Source of the DNA: Caballeronia sp. dw_19
Lineage (GTDB): Bacteria; Pseudomonadota; Gammaproteobacteria; Burkholderiales; Burkholderiaceae
Direction of reading: 5' to 3'
Assembly (NCBI RefSeq): GCF_018449515.1
Contig: NZ_JAAVUQ010000003.1
Location: 367,174-431,173 of the forward strand
Length of the DNA: 64,000 bases
Each line of letters begins with the position of its first letter. Within the stretch, counting starts at the first letter, position 1. Below the pieces are notes generated by a model. That model had not been told where the DNA came from. It saw nothing but the letters and a program-made list of their open reading frames with translations, and did no database searches. Both the position numbers and the translations under genes were made by a program. Positions 9,970-19,827 of the stretch are shown one piece after another.

Positions 9970-10827
9970 TCAGCCCTTCACCGCGCCCGCTGTCAGGCCA
10001 CGCACGAAGAACCGGCCGGCGACCATGTAGACGAGCAGGGTGGGCAGGGCGGCAATGATCGCGGCAGCCATGTCGACGTTGTATTCCTTCACGCCCGTCG
10101 ATGTGTTGACCAGGTTGTTCAGGGCGACGGTGATCGGCATTGAATCGACGCCGGAGAACACGATCCCGAACAGGAAGTCGTTCCAGATCTGCGTGAATTG
10201 CCAAATCAGGCACACCATGAAAATAGGCAGCGACACCGGCAGCAGGATCTTCGTGAAGATGGTGAAGAAACCCGCCCCGTCAATACGTGCCGCCTTCACC
10301 AGTTCCGCCGGAATGCTCACGTAGAAATTGCGGAAGAACATGGTGGTGAACGCGATACCGTAGACCACGTGCACCAGCACGAGACCGGTCGTGGTGTTAG
10401 CGAGTCCCAGCAAACCTTGCAAACGCGCCATCGGCAAAAGGATGGCCTGGAACGGGATGAAACATCCGACCAGCAGCATGGTGAACACGGCGTCGGCGCC
10501 GCGAAAGCGCCAGTGCGTGAGCACGTAACCGTTGAACGCGCCGACTATCGACGAGATCAGCACGGCCGGGATCACCATGCGCACGGAGTTCATGAAGAAC
10601 GGTTCCATGCCGTCGCAACGCACGCCGGTACACGATTGCGACCACGCCTTGATCCAGGGTGCGAACGTGAACGAGGTCGGCGGCGTGAGCAGGTTGCCGG
10701 TGCGCAACTGGTCGAGGTCCTTGAAGGACGTCGAGAGCATCACGTAGATCGGGAACAGGAAATACAGGGCAAACAGAACCAGCGCCGCATAGATGACGGC
10801 GCGGCTGATCGTCATCTTAGATTCCAT
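9970..10827 (-). CDS. gtsC: Sugar ABC importer permease (MalG family)
   Basis: 285 aa integral membrane protein with about six membrane segments and the ATPase-contacting EAA-like loop (VKAARIDGAGFFTIFTKILLP). It is the second inner-membrane half of the putative glucose importer. ATG 10827 overlaps the end of the MalF-type gene by 11 bp and has AGGAG at a proper distance; a second Met at 10815 is possible but has a poorer ribosome site. The overlap suggests translational coupling. Confidence 0.9.
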   Translation of the reverse strand: MESKMTISRAVIYAALVLFALYFLFPIYVMLSTSFKDLDQLRTGNLLTPPTSFTFAPWIKAWSQSCTGVRCDGMEPFFMNSVRMVIPAVLISSIVGAFNGYVLTHWRFRGADAVFTMLLVGCFIPFQAILLPMARLQGLLGLANTTTGLVLVHVVYGIAFTTMFFRNFYVSIPAELVKAARIDGAGFFTIFTKILLPVSLPIFMVCLIWQFTQIWNDFLFGIVFSGVDSMPITVALNNLVNTSTGVKEYNVDMAAAIIAALPTLLVYMVAGRFFVRGLTAGAVKG

Positions 10828-11761
10828 TGCGCGTGCTCCTCGATTCCAGATACATGAGCGGCACCAGCACGGCGACGACGGTGGCGAGCATCATCATGGA
10901 TGAAGCGGCGCCCAGGCCCAACTGCCCGCGGTTAAACGAAAACGTGTACATGAACATGGCTGGCAGCGAAGACGACGTGCCCGGACCGCCCGCGGTCATC
11001 GCAACCACGAGGTCGAAGGTCTTGATGGTGATGTGGCAGAGAATCAGCAGCACGGAGAAGAACACGGGCCGCATGCTCGGGATCACGATCTTGCGATAGA
11101 TCCGCGGCAACGATGCACCGTCCATCTGCGCGGCCTTGAAGATCTCCGCGTCCACGCCGCGCAAACCGGCGAGGAACAGGGCCATCACGAAGCCGGTGGA
11201 TTGCCACACGGCCGCGATCACCACGCAGAAGATCGCCTTGTCGGGGTTGCCGAGCCAGTCGAACGAGAAGCTCGTCCAGCCCCAGTCGTGGAAGACCTTT
11301 TCCAATCCGAGGCCGGGATTCAGGATCCATTGCCACGCCGTACCCGTCACGATGAACGACAACGCCATCGGGTACAGGAAAATCGCGCGCAACGCGCCTT
11401 CGTTACGGATCTTCTGGTCGAGCAGGATGGCCAGGAACAGCCCGAGCCCGACGCAGATCGCAATGAACGGAATGCCGAACCAGCCGAGGTTCGCAGCCGA
11501 CGTCCACCAGACGTCGTTCGAGAACAGCTCGGTGTAGCGCTGGAAGCCGGTGAATTCATAGCGCGGCATCAATCGCGAATTGGTCAGCGAAAGCCAGCCG
11601 GTGATAAGGATAAAGCCGTACACGAACACCAGTGCAATCAGCACGCTTGGCGCGAGTACGAGCTTCGGAATGTATGTATCGGCAAGCGCCGCCAGAGGCG
11701 ACGTGCGGCGAGGCGGGGTGCGCGATGTCTTGCTCGCGATACCGCTAGGGGAGGCAGCCAC
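10817..11761 (-). CDS. gtsB: Sugar ABC importer permease (MalF family)
   Basis: 314 aa, about six membrane helices with an EAA-type loop (FKAAQMDGASLPRIYRKIVIP). It pairs with the MalG-type permease. GTG start at 11761, supported by AGGAG seven bases upstream and by lack of a good ATG. It follows the binding-protein gene after 163 bp that hold a strong hairpin, the arrangement often seen where a binding protein must be made in excess of its permeases. Confidence 0.9.
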   Translation of the reverse strand: MAASPSGIASKTSRTPPRRTSPLAALADTYIPKLVLAPSVLIALVFVYGFILITGWLSLTNSRLMPRYEFTGFQRYTELFSNDVWWTSAANLGWFGIPFIAICVGLGLFLAILLDQKIRNEGALRAIFLYPMALSFIVTGTAWQWILNPGLGLEKVFHDWGWTSFSFDWLGNPDKAIFCVVIAAVWQSTGFVMALFLAGLRGVDAEIFKAAQMDGASLPRIYRKIVIPSMRPVFFSVLLILCHITIKTFDLVVAMTAGGPGTSSSLPAMFMYTFSFNRGQLGLGAASSMMMLATVVAVLVPLMYLESRSTRNGI

Positions 11762-11849
11762 TTCTCGACTCCTGGAAATTTGCCGGCAAGAGTCTCAGGC
11801 CGGAACAGGGATACAGCAGTTTTTACGCCAACTCATGCTTGGGATTTGC

Positions 11850-11885
11850 CCGGGCGCGCGGCCGGTTAAAAAGCCGCGCGCCCGG
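11850..11885 (-). promoter_or_regulatory. Intercistronic GC-rich hairpin between gtsA and gtsB
   Basis: A perfect 13-bp stem (CCGGGCGCGCGGC, 11850-11862, with its complement 11873-11885) and a 10-nt loop. On the minus strand no T tract follows, so it is more likely an mRNA-stabilising or attenuating structure than a full terminator. Confidence 0.7.
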
Positions 11886-11924
11886 TGTCAAACGAAACGA
11901 TTACTTCTCGCTTACTTCGCGCGG

Positions 11925-13178
11925 TTACTTCGTCTTCGCGGCATTCGCGAGAGCGGCAACTGCGCTCTTCGAATCCTGCGTCGAGTTCATGAACTTCGTC
12001 ACGACGTCAGTGATCGCGCCTGCTGTTGCGTCGCCTTGCGCCATGCCGTGTGCCAGCGACGGCACATAACCGCCGGCCTTGATGGCCGTCTGTTCATCGG
12101 CGTACGACTGCTTGCCGCAGGCGTCGAACTTGGCCATCGATACACCCAGGCGAACCGGGATCGAGCCCTTGTACAGGCTGAACTGTTCCTGGAACGCAGG
12201 CGACATGATGGTCTTGGCGAGCGCCAGTTGTCCCGGCGTTGCTTCCTTCGAGCCCTTCTGCTGGAAGAACACGAACGAGTCGACGTTGAACGTGTACTGC
12301 TTGGAGGTGCCCGGCACCGGTGCGCAGACATAGTCCGTACCGGCGGTCTTGTTCGCGCCCGCGAACTCGCCCTTGGCCCAGTCGCCCATGAATTGCATGC
12401 CGGCCTTGCCGTTGATGACCATGGCGGTCGCCAGGTTCCAGTCGCGGCCGGTGCGGCCGTTATCGAAATACGTTTCGATCTTGCGCACCGTGTCGAAGAC
12501 CCCAACCATCTGGTCCGACGTCAGCGTCTTCTGGTCCAGGTCGACAATCGCCTTCTTGTAGAAGTCCGCGCCTTGCGACAGCACGACGTCTTCCCACAAG
12601 GTCAGGTCTTGCCACGGCTGGCCGCCTGCTGCCACCGGAACGATACCCTGGGCCTTCATCTTGTCAGCCAGCGCGAAGAATTCCGGCCACGTGGTCGGAA
12701 CCTTGCCGCCTGCCTTGTCCAGTGCCGCCTTGTTGATCCACAGCCAGTTCACGCGATGCACCGAGAAGGGCGCGGCGACGTAGTGGCCATCGGCACGAAT
12801 CGTCTTGTCGATTTCGGGCGGCAGGTTCTTTTTCCAGTCGCCGGCAACCGAGTCGATCGGCACGAGCACGCCTTGTTCAGCCCATTCCTGGATCAGCGGA
12901 CCCTTGATCTGTGCTGCCGATGGTGCGTTGCCCGAGATGACCTGGGTCTTGAGCGCCGTCATGGCCGCCGCGCCCGCACCGCCTGCAACGGCGAAGTCCT
13001 TCCAGGTGTAGCCCTCTTTGGTCATGTCGTCTTTCAACACGCCAACAGCCTTCGACTCGCCACCGGAAGTCCACCAGTGCAGTACCGACAGGGATTCAGC
13101 CGCCTGAACCGTCTGCGCCGACACGCCGCACAACAGACCTGCGGCGCCGAGCGCGCCGATGAGCTTGCGAAATTTCAT
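11925..13178 (-). CDS. gtsA: Periplasmic sugar (probably glucose/mannose) binding protein
   Basis: 417 aa. Signal peptide of about 26 residues (MKFRKLIGALGAAGLL ... VQAA) then LSVLHWWTSGGE, a start typical of glucose-binding proteins of GtsA type, and a family 1 solute-binding fold. It captures sugar in the periplasm and delivers it to the permeases. ATG 13178 has GGAGGAG close upstream. First gene of the minus-strand importer operon, divergent from zwf, so uptake and the first oxidation step share one intergenic control region. Glucose specificity is inferred from resemblance to Pseudomonas GtsA and the catabolic neighbours. Confidence 0.88.
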   Translation of the reverse strand: MKFRKLIGALGAAGLLCGVSAQTVQAAESLSVLHWWTSGGESKAVGVLKDDMTKEGYTWKDFAVAGGAGAAAMTALKTQVISGNAPSAAQIKGPLIQEWAEQGVLVPIDSVAGDWKKNLPPEIDKTIRADGHYVAAPFSVHRVNWLWINKAALDKAGGKVPTTWPEFFALADKMKAQGIVPVAAGGQPWQDLTLWEDVVLSQGADFYKKAIVDLDQKTLTSDQMVGVFDTVRKIETYFDNGRTGRDWNLATAMVINGKAGMQFMGDWAKGEFAGANKTAGTDYVCAPVPGTSKQYTFNVDSFVFFQQKGSKEATPGQLALAKTIMSPAFQEQFSLYKGSIPVRLGVSMAKFDACGKQSYADEQTAIKAGGYVPSLAHGMAQGDATAGAITDVVTKFMNSTQDSKSAVAALANAAKTK

Positions 13179-13706
13179 TGTTTATCTCCTCCGAACACCT
13201 GAACAAAAAACGATTGGCCCCTGATGCCGCCAGGAAGCGATGGCTGGAACATGAACAAACTGAAGTGGCCGGTTATCGGCGGTGTCGGCGGGAAAAGGCC
13301 AAGCGTTGTCCAGGGCAAGGAACCTTGGGCACGCCAGCCTGGCCGGCAGACCGAACCACGGCCGCACGGCTCTCAAGAGATGAGTGTGTCGAATCGCAAC
13401 TGTGTCTCCTCTTTTGATTTTTGCCCGTTCACACTGGCATGAACCAGCGCGGCGTGCGTCCGGGGTTTTGCATCAAGCGGCTTTTGTCCCTTGCCGCACC
13501 GTTGCCTATCTGGCAAAAGCGTCATCGGCTGAGGTCAATTACCATGCAACTAGACATGAATCTCCGGGAAAACACGCATGTTCTGATTGACTAAGTGTTT
13601 TTTTCCGGGATCACGTTACCCCTTGATTTGAATTGTAGTTAAACTACAATTCAGTGTCAAAAAAAATTTTATTGGACTACGGTCCTCCTGAACCCTGCGG
13701 AGACAC
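13179..13706. other. Divergent control region, gtsA / zwf
   Basis: 528 bp without a credible gene. The zwf-proximal end is AT-rich and holds the 25-bp palindrome at 13629-13653. No second copy of that palindrome was seen near gtsA, so whether one operator serves both directions is open. Confidence 0.7.
13629..13653. promoter_or_regulatory. HexR operator candidate (25-bp perfect palindrome)
   Basis: Half-site TGAATTGTAGTT, a central A, then the exact complement. The core TGTAGTT-A-AACTACA matches the known HexR box pattern (TTGT...ACAA, TGTARTT...). It sits about 55 bp before the zwf start, and the HexR domain is encoded two genes downstream, so autoregulation of zwf-pgl-glk/hexR is likely. 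In other bacteria HexR is released by 2-keto-3-deoxy-6-phosphogluconate. Confidence 0.8.
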
Positions 13707-15167
13707 ATGCAAAACGACTCTAATTTCACCTTTGTTCTGTTCGGCGGAACAGGCGATCTGTCGATGCGCAAGATCCTGCCGGCGCTGTTCGAAGCGCACC
13801 GTGGCGGCATGCTCGCTGAAGGCGGCAAGATTGTCGCGGTGGCGCGCGCCGCCGAAGATCGCGAGGCGTATTTGAATTGGGTCGAAGAACACGTCAAGCC
13901 GCACGTGTCGAAGAATGGCGTCGACGAAAGCGTGTGGAAGCGTTTCCTGGAGCGTTTCGTCTACGTTCGTCTCGACCTTGGCAAGCCGGAAGACTTCAAG
14001 TTGCTGCGCGATGCGGTGAACGAGCACGAGGGCACGCGGGTGTTTTATCTGGCGACGGGACCGTCGTTGTTCGTACCGATCTGCCGGGCGCTCGCCGATG
14101 TCGGCCTGAACGAAAACGCGCGGATCGTGCTGGAAAAGCCGCTGGGTTACGACTTGAAGTCGTCGAAGGCAATCAACGACGCAGTGGGCGAGATCTTCGC
14201 GGAAGAACAGATTTACCGGATCGATCATTACCTCGGCAAGGAGCCGGTGCAGAACCTGCTCGCGCTGCGCTTCGGCAATGCGCTGTTCGAACCGCTGTGG
14301 CGCCGCGAGTGGGTGGAGAGCATCCAGATCACGATTGCGGAAGAGCTTGGCGTGGAAGCGCGCGGCGACTTCTACGACAACACCGGCGCATTGCGCGACA
14401 TGGTGCAGAACCACTTGCTGCAGCTGCTTTCCATCGTGACGATGGAACCGCCGCATTCCATGGATTCGGATTCCGTGCGGGACGAAAAGCTGCGCGTGCT
14501 GCGCGCGCTTAAACCTGTCGATCCGCGCGACATCAGCAAGGTTGCCGTGCGCGGCCAATATCATGCTGGCGTGATCAAGGGAACATCGGTGCCGGCGTAT
14601 GCGACCGAAAAAGGCGTGCGTCCGGATAGCAATACCGAGACGTTTGTTGCGTTGAAGGTGGAAATCGAAAACTGGCGCTGGGCTGGCGTACCGTTTTTCC
14701 TGCGCACAGGCAAGCGGCTGGCGGATCGCACGGCGGAGATTGTTGTGAACTTCCGCCCCGTGCCGCATTCGGCGCTGGGTGCGAACGCATTGCGTGCCGG
14801 TGCGAACCGGCTGGTGATTCGCTTGCAGCCGAACGAAACCATTCGCTTGTATTGCCTGGCCAAGCAGCCCGGCGAGGGCATGAATCTCGCGAGCGTCCAT
14901 CTGGATCTCGCCTTCGACAAGTTTTTCAAGGAAGGGCAGATGGAGGCGTATCAGCGCTTGCTGCTCGACGTGATCAATGGGCGTCTCGCGTTGTTTGTGC
15001 GGCGTGACGAGCAGGAAGCTGCGTGGCGTTATGTGGAGCCGATCCTGGACGAATGGGCGGCGTCTGCTAAACCGCCGAAGCCTTATGCATCGGGCACCTG
15101 GGGACCGGCGGCCGCAAGCGCGATGCTGGCGCAGCACGGAACGTGCTGGCTGGAAGAAGAGAATTGA
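13707..15167 (+). CDS. zwf: Glucose-6-phosphate 1-dehydrogenase
   Basis: 486 aa, standard length. It oxidises glucose-6-phosphate to 6-phosphogluconolactone with NADP+ or NAD+, the entry to the Entner-Doudoroff and pentose-phosphate routes. The N-terminal dinucleotide motif FGGTGDLSMRK (about residue 12) and the active-site RIDHYLGKEPVQN (about residue 172) with catalytic His and Lys are intact. The ATG at 13707 is close to the N-terminal Rossmann strand and preceded by a purine-rich site. First gene of zwf-pgl-glk/hexR. The 196-bp gap to pgl shows no gene. Confidence 0.97.
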   Translation: MQNDSNFTFVLFGGTGDLSMRKILPALFEAHRGGMLAEGGKIVAVARAAEDREAYLNWVEEHVKPHVSKNGVDESVWKRFLERFVYVRLDLGKPEDFKLLRDAVNEHEGTRVFYLATGPSLFVPICRALADVGLNENARIVLEKPLGYDLKSSKAINDAVGEIFAEEQIYRIDHYLGKEPVQNLLALRFGNALFEPLWRREWVESIQITIAEELGVEARGDFYDNTGALRDMVQNHLLQLLSIVTMEPPHSMDSDSVRDEKLRVLRALKPVDPRDISKVAVRGQYHAGVIKGTSVPAYATEKGVRPDSNTETFVALKVEIENWRWAGVPFFLRTGKRLADRTAEIVVNFRPVPHSALGANALRAGANRLVIRLQPNETIRLYCLAKQPGEGMNLASVHLDLAFDKFFKEGQMEAYQRLLLDVINGRLALFVRRDEQEAAWRYVEPILDEWAASAKPPKPYASGTWGPAAASAMLAQHGTCWLEEEN

Positions 15168-15363
15168 AGCCGGGAAGCAAGATTAGTAGTCAGACCGTGG
15201 TACTGGGTCGGTGGAACGTGTTCTAGGACGTACGCGCTGTAGACATGTTGCAATTAAAGCCGAGACAAATCCTGTTGCGCGACGCTGAAAGTGGTTCAAG
15301 CAGTGGTTCAAGCGTTGTCGTAACGGGCGAAATGAAACCAAAACAAGGCAGCATGGAGGAGCA

Positions 15364-16086
15364 GTGATCCAGCTTCATACTTTTGATGAGCCAAGCGCCC
15401 AATCCGACGCATTGGCAGAAGCGGTAGGCGATGCGCTTACCGCAACGCTCGCGGCTCGCGGAGCGGCGTCGGCTGATGCCGCTGTGGCTGGCAACCCCAT
15501 CCAGCACGCAACGCTCGCTGTATCTGGCGGCACGAGCCCGAAGCCATTCTTGCAAACCCTGTCGACCCGCGCGCTTGACTGGGCGCATATCGACGTCACC
15601 CTGGTCGATGACCGCTGGGTGCCCGAGACGGACGGCGCAAGCAATGCGCGCTTCGCGCGTGAAACGCTGTTGCAGAACGCAGCGAGCGGCGCGTATTTCC
15701 TGCCGCTGGTGGACACGGCACGGCCGCTGGACGCGCACATTGCGGACCTGAACGCCGATCCGCAGCGCCGGGTGCCTGACGTCGCCGTGCTCGGCATGGG
15801 CGAGGACGGCCATACGGCGTCCATTTTCGCCGATGCCCCCGAGTGGGCGTTTGCCATATCGACGGCTGACCGGTTCATCTCGGTTCATCCGGGCAGCGCG
15901 CCGCACGCGCGTGTTTCGTTGTCCATGTCCGCGCTCAAGGGTGTCAAGCAGCTTTATCTGTTCATTAGTGGCCAGAAGAAGCTGGATGTACTGAACGCTG
16001 CGCTTGCCGCACCGCAAAAAAACGCCATCTCCACGTTGGCAAATGCTCAGGGAGTCAGGCTCGATGTCTACTGGTGTGCAAAGTAA
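15364..16086 (+). CDS. pgl: 6-phosphogluconolactonase
   Basis: 240 aa SugarP isomerase-fold enzyme that hydrolyses the lactone made by Zwf to 6-phosphogluconate. Family signatures: [36 protein letters not shown] start at 15364 with GGAGGAG a few bases upstream. The 3' end overlaps the glucokinase/HexR gene by 23 bp, so the two are probably translationally coupled. Confidence 0.95.
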   Translation: MIQLHTFDEPSAQSDALAEAVGDALTATLAARGAASADAAVAGNPIQHATLAVSGGTSPKPFLQTLSTRALDWAHIDVTLVDDRWVPETDGASNARFARETLLQNAASGAYFLPLVDTARPLDAHIADLNADPQRRVPDVAVLGMGEDGHTASIFADAPEWAFAISTADRFISVHPGSAPHARVSLSMSALKGVKQLYLFISGQKKLDVLNAALAAPQKNAISTLANAQGVRLDVYWCAK

Positions 16087-17992
16087 GGCCGTAACGGTAG
16101 CGGCCGGAAGTCAGCACGCCGACGGACCCAGGCTTTTGGCCGATGTTGGCGGCACCAACGCGCGGTTTGCACTTGAGATGGCGCCGGGCGTGATTGGCGA
16201 AATACGGGTGTATCCCGGCCGCGACTATCCGGGCATTGCTGAGGCGATGCAGCAGTATCTGAAGGACATCAAGGTGAGCCGCGTCAACCATGCGGCGGTG
16301 GCGATTGCGAATCCGGTGGACGGCGATCACGTCTCGATGACGAATCACGACTGGAGCTTTTCGATCGAAGCCACGCGCCGGGCGCTGGGTTTCGACACCT
16401 TGCTGGTCGTCAACGACTTCACCGCCTTGGCGATGGCGTTACCCGGCTTGACCGACGCGCAGCGTGTGCAAGTGGGTGGTGGTTCGCGCCGTCAGAACAG
16501 CGTGATCGGCTTGCTGGGGCCGGGTACGGGCCTGGGCGTGTCCGGCCTGATTCCCGCCGATGACCGCTGGATTGCGCTTGGCAGCGAGGGCGGTCATGCG
16601 AGCTTTGCGCCGTCGAACGAACGTGAAGACCTGGTGATGCGTTTTGCGCGCACGAAATGGCCGCATGTGTCGTTTGAGCGCGTGGCGGCGGGACCGGGTT
16701 TGTTGCTGATTTACGAGGCGCTTGCCGAACGCGATGGTGTGACGGTGCCGGACGATCTCGAGTCGGCCAGCATTACGCAGCGCGCTCACGATGGCGAGGC
16801 GTTGGCGCTTGAAGCCGTGAACTGTTTCTGCGGCATTCTGGGTACGTTTGCCGGGAATATTGCGGTGACGCTGGGTGCGTTGGGCGGGATTTTTATCGGC
16901 GGCGGGGTGGTGTTGAAGTTGGGCGAGTTGTTCACGAAGTCGCCGTTTCGCGAGCGGTTCGAGGCGAAGGGGCGTTTCCAGCAGTATTTGTCGAGCGTTC
17001 CCACGTTCATCATCACGGCGGAATATCCGGCGTTTCTTGGGGTATCGGCCATTTTGTCGGAGCAATTGTCGAATCGTGCGAACGGCGGTTCGTCCGCGGT
17101 ATTCGAGCGGATTCGCCAGATGCGCGATGCGTTGACGCCTGCCGAGCGCCGCGTGGCGGATCTTGCGTTGAATCATCCGCGTTCGATCATCAATGATCCG
17201 ATCATCGATATTGCGCGCAAGGCCGACGTCAGCCAGCCCACGGTGATTCGTTTTTGCCGGTCGTTGGGATGCCAGGGGCTATCGGATTTCAAGTTGAAGT
17301 TGGCGACGGGTTTGACCGGTACGATCCCGGTGAGTCACAGCCAGGTTCATCTGGGCGACACTGCCACTGATTTTGGCGCGAAGGTGTTGGACAACACGGT
17401 GTCTGCGATTCTGCAACTGCGTGAGCATTTGAACTTCGACCATGTGGAACGTGCGATTGACATTTTGAATGGTGCGCGGCGGATCGAGTTTTACGGCTTG
17501 GGCAATTCGAACATCGTGGCGCAGGATGCGCATTACAAGTTCTTCCGTTTTGGCATCCCGACCATTGCTTATGGTGATCTGTACATGCAGGCGGCGTCGG
17601 CGGCGTTGTTGGGCAAGGGCGATGTGATTGTGGCGGTATCGAAGTCGGGGCGTGCGCCGGAGTTGTTGCGTGTGCTTGAAATTGCGATGCAGCAGGGCGC
17701 GACGGTGGTGGCGATCACGTCGAGCAACACGCCGTTGGCCAAGCGTGCAACTGTCGCGTTGGAGACGGATCACATTGAGATTCGCGAATCACAGATGTCG
17801 ATGATTTCGCGCATTTTGCATTTGGTGATGATCGACATTCTTGCGGTAGGCGTGGCGATCCGCCGAGCGGTACCGGACGCTAGCGCAGACGTGAGCGAAG
17901 CAATGACGAAGGTCCGGGAGGCGGGCGATGACGAGACGGGCGCGGTGCTTGACTGGCTGAGTCACGGCGCGGCAGGCATAGCCCGCGATTAG
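16064..17992 (+). CDS. glk: Bifunctional glucokinase / HexR-type (RpiR) regulator
   Basis: 642 aa fusion. Residues about 20-345 are glucokinase: [15 protein letters not shown] (phosphate loop), VNDF with the catalytic Asp, GPGTGLGV and a GGVVLKLG adenosine motif. Residues about 355-430 form an RpiR-type HTH ([13 protein letters not shown] ... [13 protein letters not shown]) and about 470-610 a SIS sugar-phosphate binding domain ([24 protein letters not shown]). One protein would thus phosphorylate glucose and sense an Entner-Doudoroff intermediate to control the zwf operator. Both active halves look intact. The start at ATG 16064 lies inside pgl; a longer N-terminus is possible but unlike the family. 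This fusion is known in Burkholderia. Confidence 0.95.
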   Translation: MSTGVQSKAVTVAAGSQHADGPRLLADVGGTNARFALEMAPGVIGEIRVYPGRDYPGIAEAMQQYLKDIKVSRVNHAAVAIANPVDGDHVSMTNHDWSFSIEATRRALGFDTLLVVNDFTALAMALPGLTDAQRVQVGGGSRRQNSVIGLLGPGTGLGVSGLIPADDRWIALGSEGGHASFAPSNEREDLVMRFARTKWPHVSFERVAAGPGLLLIYEALAERDGVTVPDDLESASITQRAHDGEALALEAVNCFCGILGTFAGNIAVTLGALGGIFIGGGVVLKLGELFTKSPFRERFEAKGRFQQYLSSVPTFIITAEYPAFLGVSAILSEQLSNRANGGSSAVFERIRQMRDALTPAERRVADLALNHPRSIINDPIIDIARKADVSQPTVIRFCRSLGCQGLSDFKLKLATGLTGTIPVSHSQVHLGDTATDFGAKVLDNTVSAILQLREHLNFDHVERAIDILNGARRIEFYGLGNSNIVAQDAHYKFFRFGIPTIAYGDLYMQAASAALLGKGDVIVAVSKSGRAPELLRVLEIAMQQGATVVAITSSNTPLAKRATVALETDHIEIRESQMSMISRILHLVMIDILAVGVAIRRAVPDASADVSEAMTKVREAGDDETGAVLDWLSHGAAGIARD

Positions 17993-18016
17993 TGGGGCAT
18001 GAGTGACTGTGGCGAT

Positions 18017-18055
18017 AAAAAGCCTCCGATGCGAAGTTTGCATCGGGGGCTTTTT
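18017..18055 (+). terminator. Intrinsic terminator after glk/hexR
   Basis: Stem AAAAAGCCTCCGATGC with GCATCGGGGGCTTTTT, 7-nt loop, T tract downstream. Confidence 0.93.
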
Positions 18056-18584
18056 AGTTAGGGGTCACGGCACGATAAGGATAACTGAGGGCTGCGCTGA
18101 TCCGTGGGGGCAGGAGCTTGCCCGAGAGCGTTGGGGGCGAAGCGTGTTCGTGTCAGGATTCGCGAGAAGGAGGGGTTCAAATATCCTTCGCTCTGGCGAG
18201 CACCGTGCTTTTGGGGCACCTATGAATCAAAACTGCACGCTGTGGACACTTAGGGTAGCGTGGTTTAAAAGCGTTTTCTTTGCTTCGTTTCTTTGTCGCT
18301 TTGGACAAAGAAATGACGTGCCGCCACGCACAGTGGCTAATAGTGATAAAGAGAAAATCCAACTCAGGCAGGCCACCACGGCGGAAAGCACCAACCCGGC
18401 ACTGACTCCGACCACTAACACCGAAAGCATAAACCCCGACCACCAACAACCTGACATAGCCCCAACACCACCAACCACAACCAGTCGAGAGGAAACCTAA
18501 CAATCTCAACCCACAACCCCCGAAGATCTAAAACAACCCACACCCCTAAAAGAAGACCAAAACCCGTCCACCGGTGCGAACAAT
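18056..18584. other. Non-coding, strongly strand-skewed region
   Basis: 529 bp without a supportable gene. From about 18370 to 18570 the plus strand is very rich in A and C with few G or T, unlike any neighbouring DNA. Before it (18255-18320) lies a T-rich tract (TTTCTTTGCTTCG, TTTCTTTGTCGC). Open frames exist on both strands but have low-complexity composition and no convincing ribosome site. Confidence 0.5.
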
Positions 18585-18620
18585 AAAAAACGGTGCGATG
18601 CCCTTTCGAACACCGCACCG
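18585..18620 (-). terminator. Intrinsic terminator of the porin gene
   Basis: Read on the minus strand: CGGTGCG stem, 16-nt loop, CGCACCG, then TTTTTT. It lies 76 bp past the porin stop codon. Confidence 0.85.
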
Positions 18621-18696
18621 ATACGCGCCTCTCGCAGCAGCGTGAAAACCTTATAACTCTCTCTCTGTCGTACTTGCTCCGGCTGATTCGTTCGGC

Positions 18697-19827
18697 TTAG
18701 AACGAGTGCTGGATGCCTGCGTACACACCGCTCTGGCTGTGACCCGGCAGCGGGTTATCGGTCGAAACCGTATTACCCGGGTTGTTGGCGTTCAGGCCAA
18801 AGTTTGCCGTCTTGCTGTTCTGCGTGGTTGCGACCTGGATATCCAGCAAGGTGCGCTTCGACAGGTTGTACGAGCCGCCGACCGTATAGATGGTCGCATT
18901 GCCGGCACCGTTGTTGGCGTTGACGTGATAGACCGCTGCGATCAACGCTGCTGCCGGCGTTGCTTGCCACGTTACGCCGCCCCATTCGTGATCGAGAGTG
19001 GTCGGCGTGCCAAGCGGCAACGAACCAGCGCCTGCGGTACGGATTGCCTGGTAGGCGCCCTGGATCTTGAACTGACCGAGGAACACGTTGAACATCGCCG
19101 TGTATTCACGCGAGGCCGAGAACGCGCCGAAATTCGACGTGGATGCCGTGCCGTCCAGCTGGCCGTTGCTAGGATCGCGGATTTCGTCGTACATGCCGCG
19201 CAACTGGAACAGCGACGTCGTGTACGTGACCTGAGCGCCCGCTTCGCGGCCTTGCGGCGTCGTGCCGTTACCGTTGAAGGACGTCGCGTTCGAGAACGCG
19301 TACTGGCCGTAGAAGTCCAAGCCCTGGAACTTCGGCGACTGGTACGAAATGTTGTTGCTCGATTGCGTCCAGTTACGACCGCGCACCAACGAAGCCGACG
19401 ACCAGTTCGACTGACCGAACGGGTCAAAGTCCCACACGCCGTTGGCGATGAACAGTTCGCGACCCAGCAACAAGGTACCGAACTGATCGTTGGCGAGGCC
19501 TACCGTCGCCCAGCGATTGAAGATCTCGTTGTTGCCCGGACCTGCGCCCGTCGTGGTGCTGAAGCTGCCTTCCAACTGGAACACGGCCTTGTTGCCGCCG
19601 CCCAGGTCTTCCACGCCCTTCATGCCCCACAGGCTCGTACCCCAGTCGCCGCTTTCCGCGCGGAAACGGTTCGAGCTGCCGGTGGTAACGCCATTGGCCC
19701 CGCCTGTCGGGGCACCATTCATGTATTCCAGACCGGCGTCGAGCCGGCCGTAGAGCGTCACGCTACTTTGAGCGTGCGCCACAACGCCGACCGTCAGCAG
19801 CGAAGCCGCGAGCAAAGCTTTCTTCAT
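18697..19827 (-). CDS. Gram-negative trimeric porin (OmpC-like, Burkholderia type)
   Basis: 376 aa. Signal peptide MKKALLAASLLTVGVVAHAQ followed by SSVTLYGRLDAGLEYM, the classic start of betaproteobacterial general porins. A 16-strand barrel ends in an aromatic residue (GIQHSF). It forms a diffusion channel in the outer membrane. Two adjacent Met codons exist; 19827 is chosen because GGAGGAG directly abuts the upstream one (19830). The leader is long and structured (see 19919-19999). Monocistronic, with its own terminator. Confidence 0.93.
   Translation of the reverse strand: MKKALLAASLLTVGVVAHAQSSVTLYGRLDAGLEYMNGAPTGGANGVTTGSSNRFRAESGDWGTSLWGMKGVEDLGGGNKAVFQLEGSFSTTTGAGPGNNEIFNRWATVGLANDQFGTLLLGRELFIANGVWDFDPFGQSNWSSASLVRGRNWTQSSNNISYQSPKFQGLDFYGQYAFSNATSFNGNGTTPQGREAGAQVTYTTSLFQLRGMYDEIRDPSNGQLDGTASTSNFGAFSASREYTAMFNVFLGQFKIQGAYQAIRTAGAGSLPLGTPTTLDHEWGGVTWQATPAAALIAAVYHVNANNGAGNATIYTVGGSYNLSKRTLLDIQVATTQNSKTANFGLNANNPGNTVSTDNPLPGHSQSGVYAGIQHSF

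Noticed and set aside
11580..13202. 540-codon plus-strand frame opposite gtsA/gtsB
   Set aside because: Spans two well-supported genes in antisense and runs through the hairpin; low-complexity composition.
18003..18509. Frames of about 110-165 codons in the skewed region
   Set aside because: Composition follows the A/C skew and no start signal; not conserved-looking.
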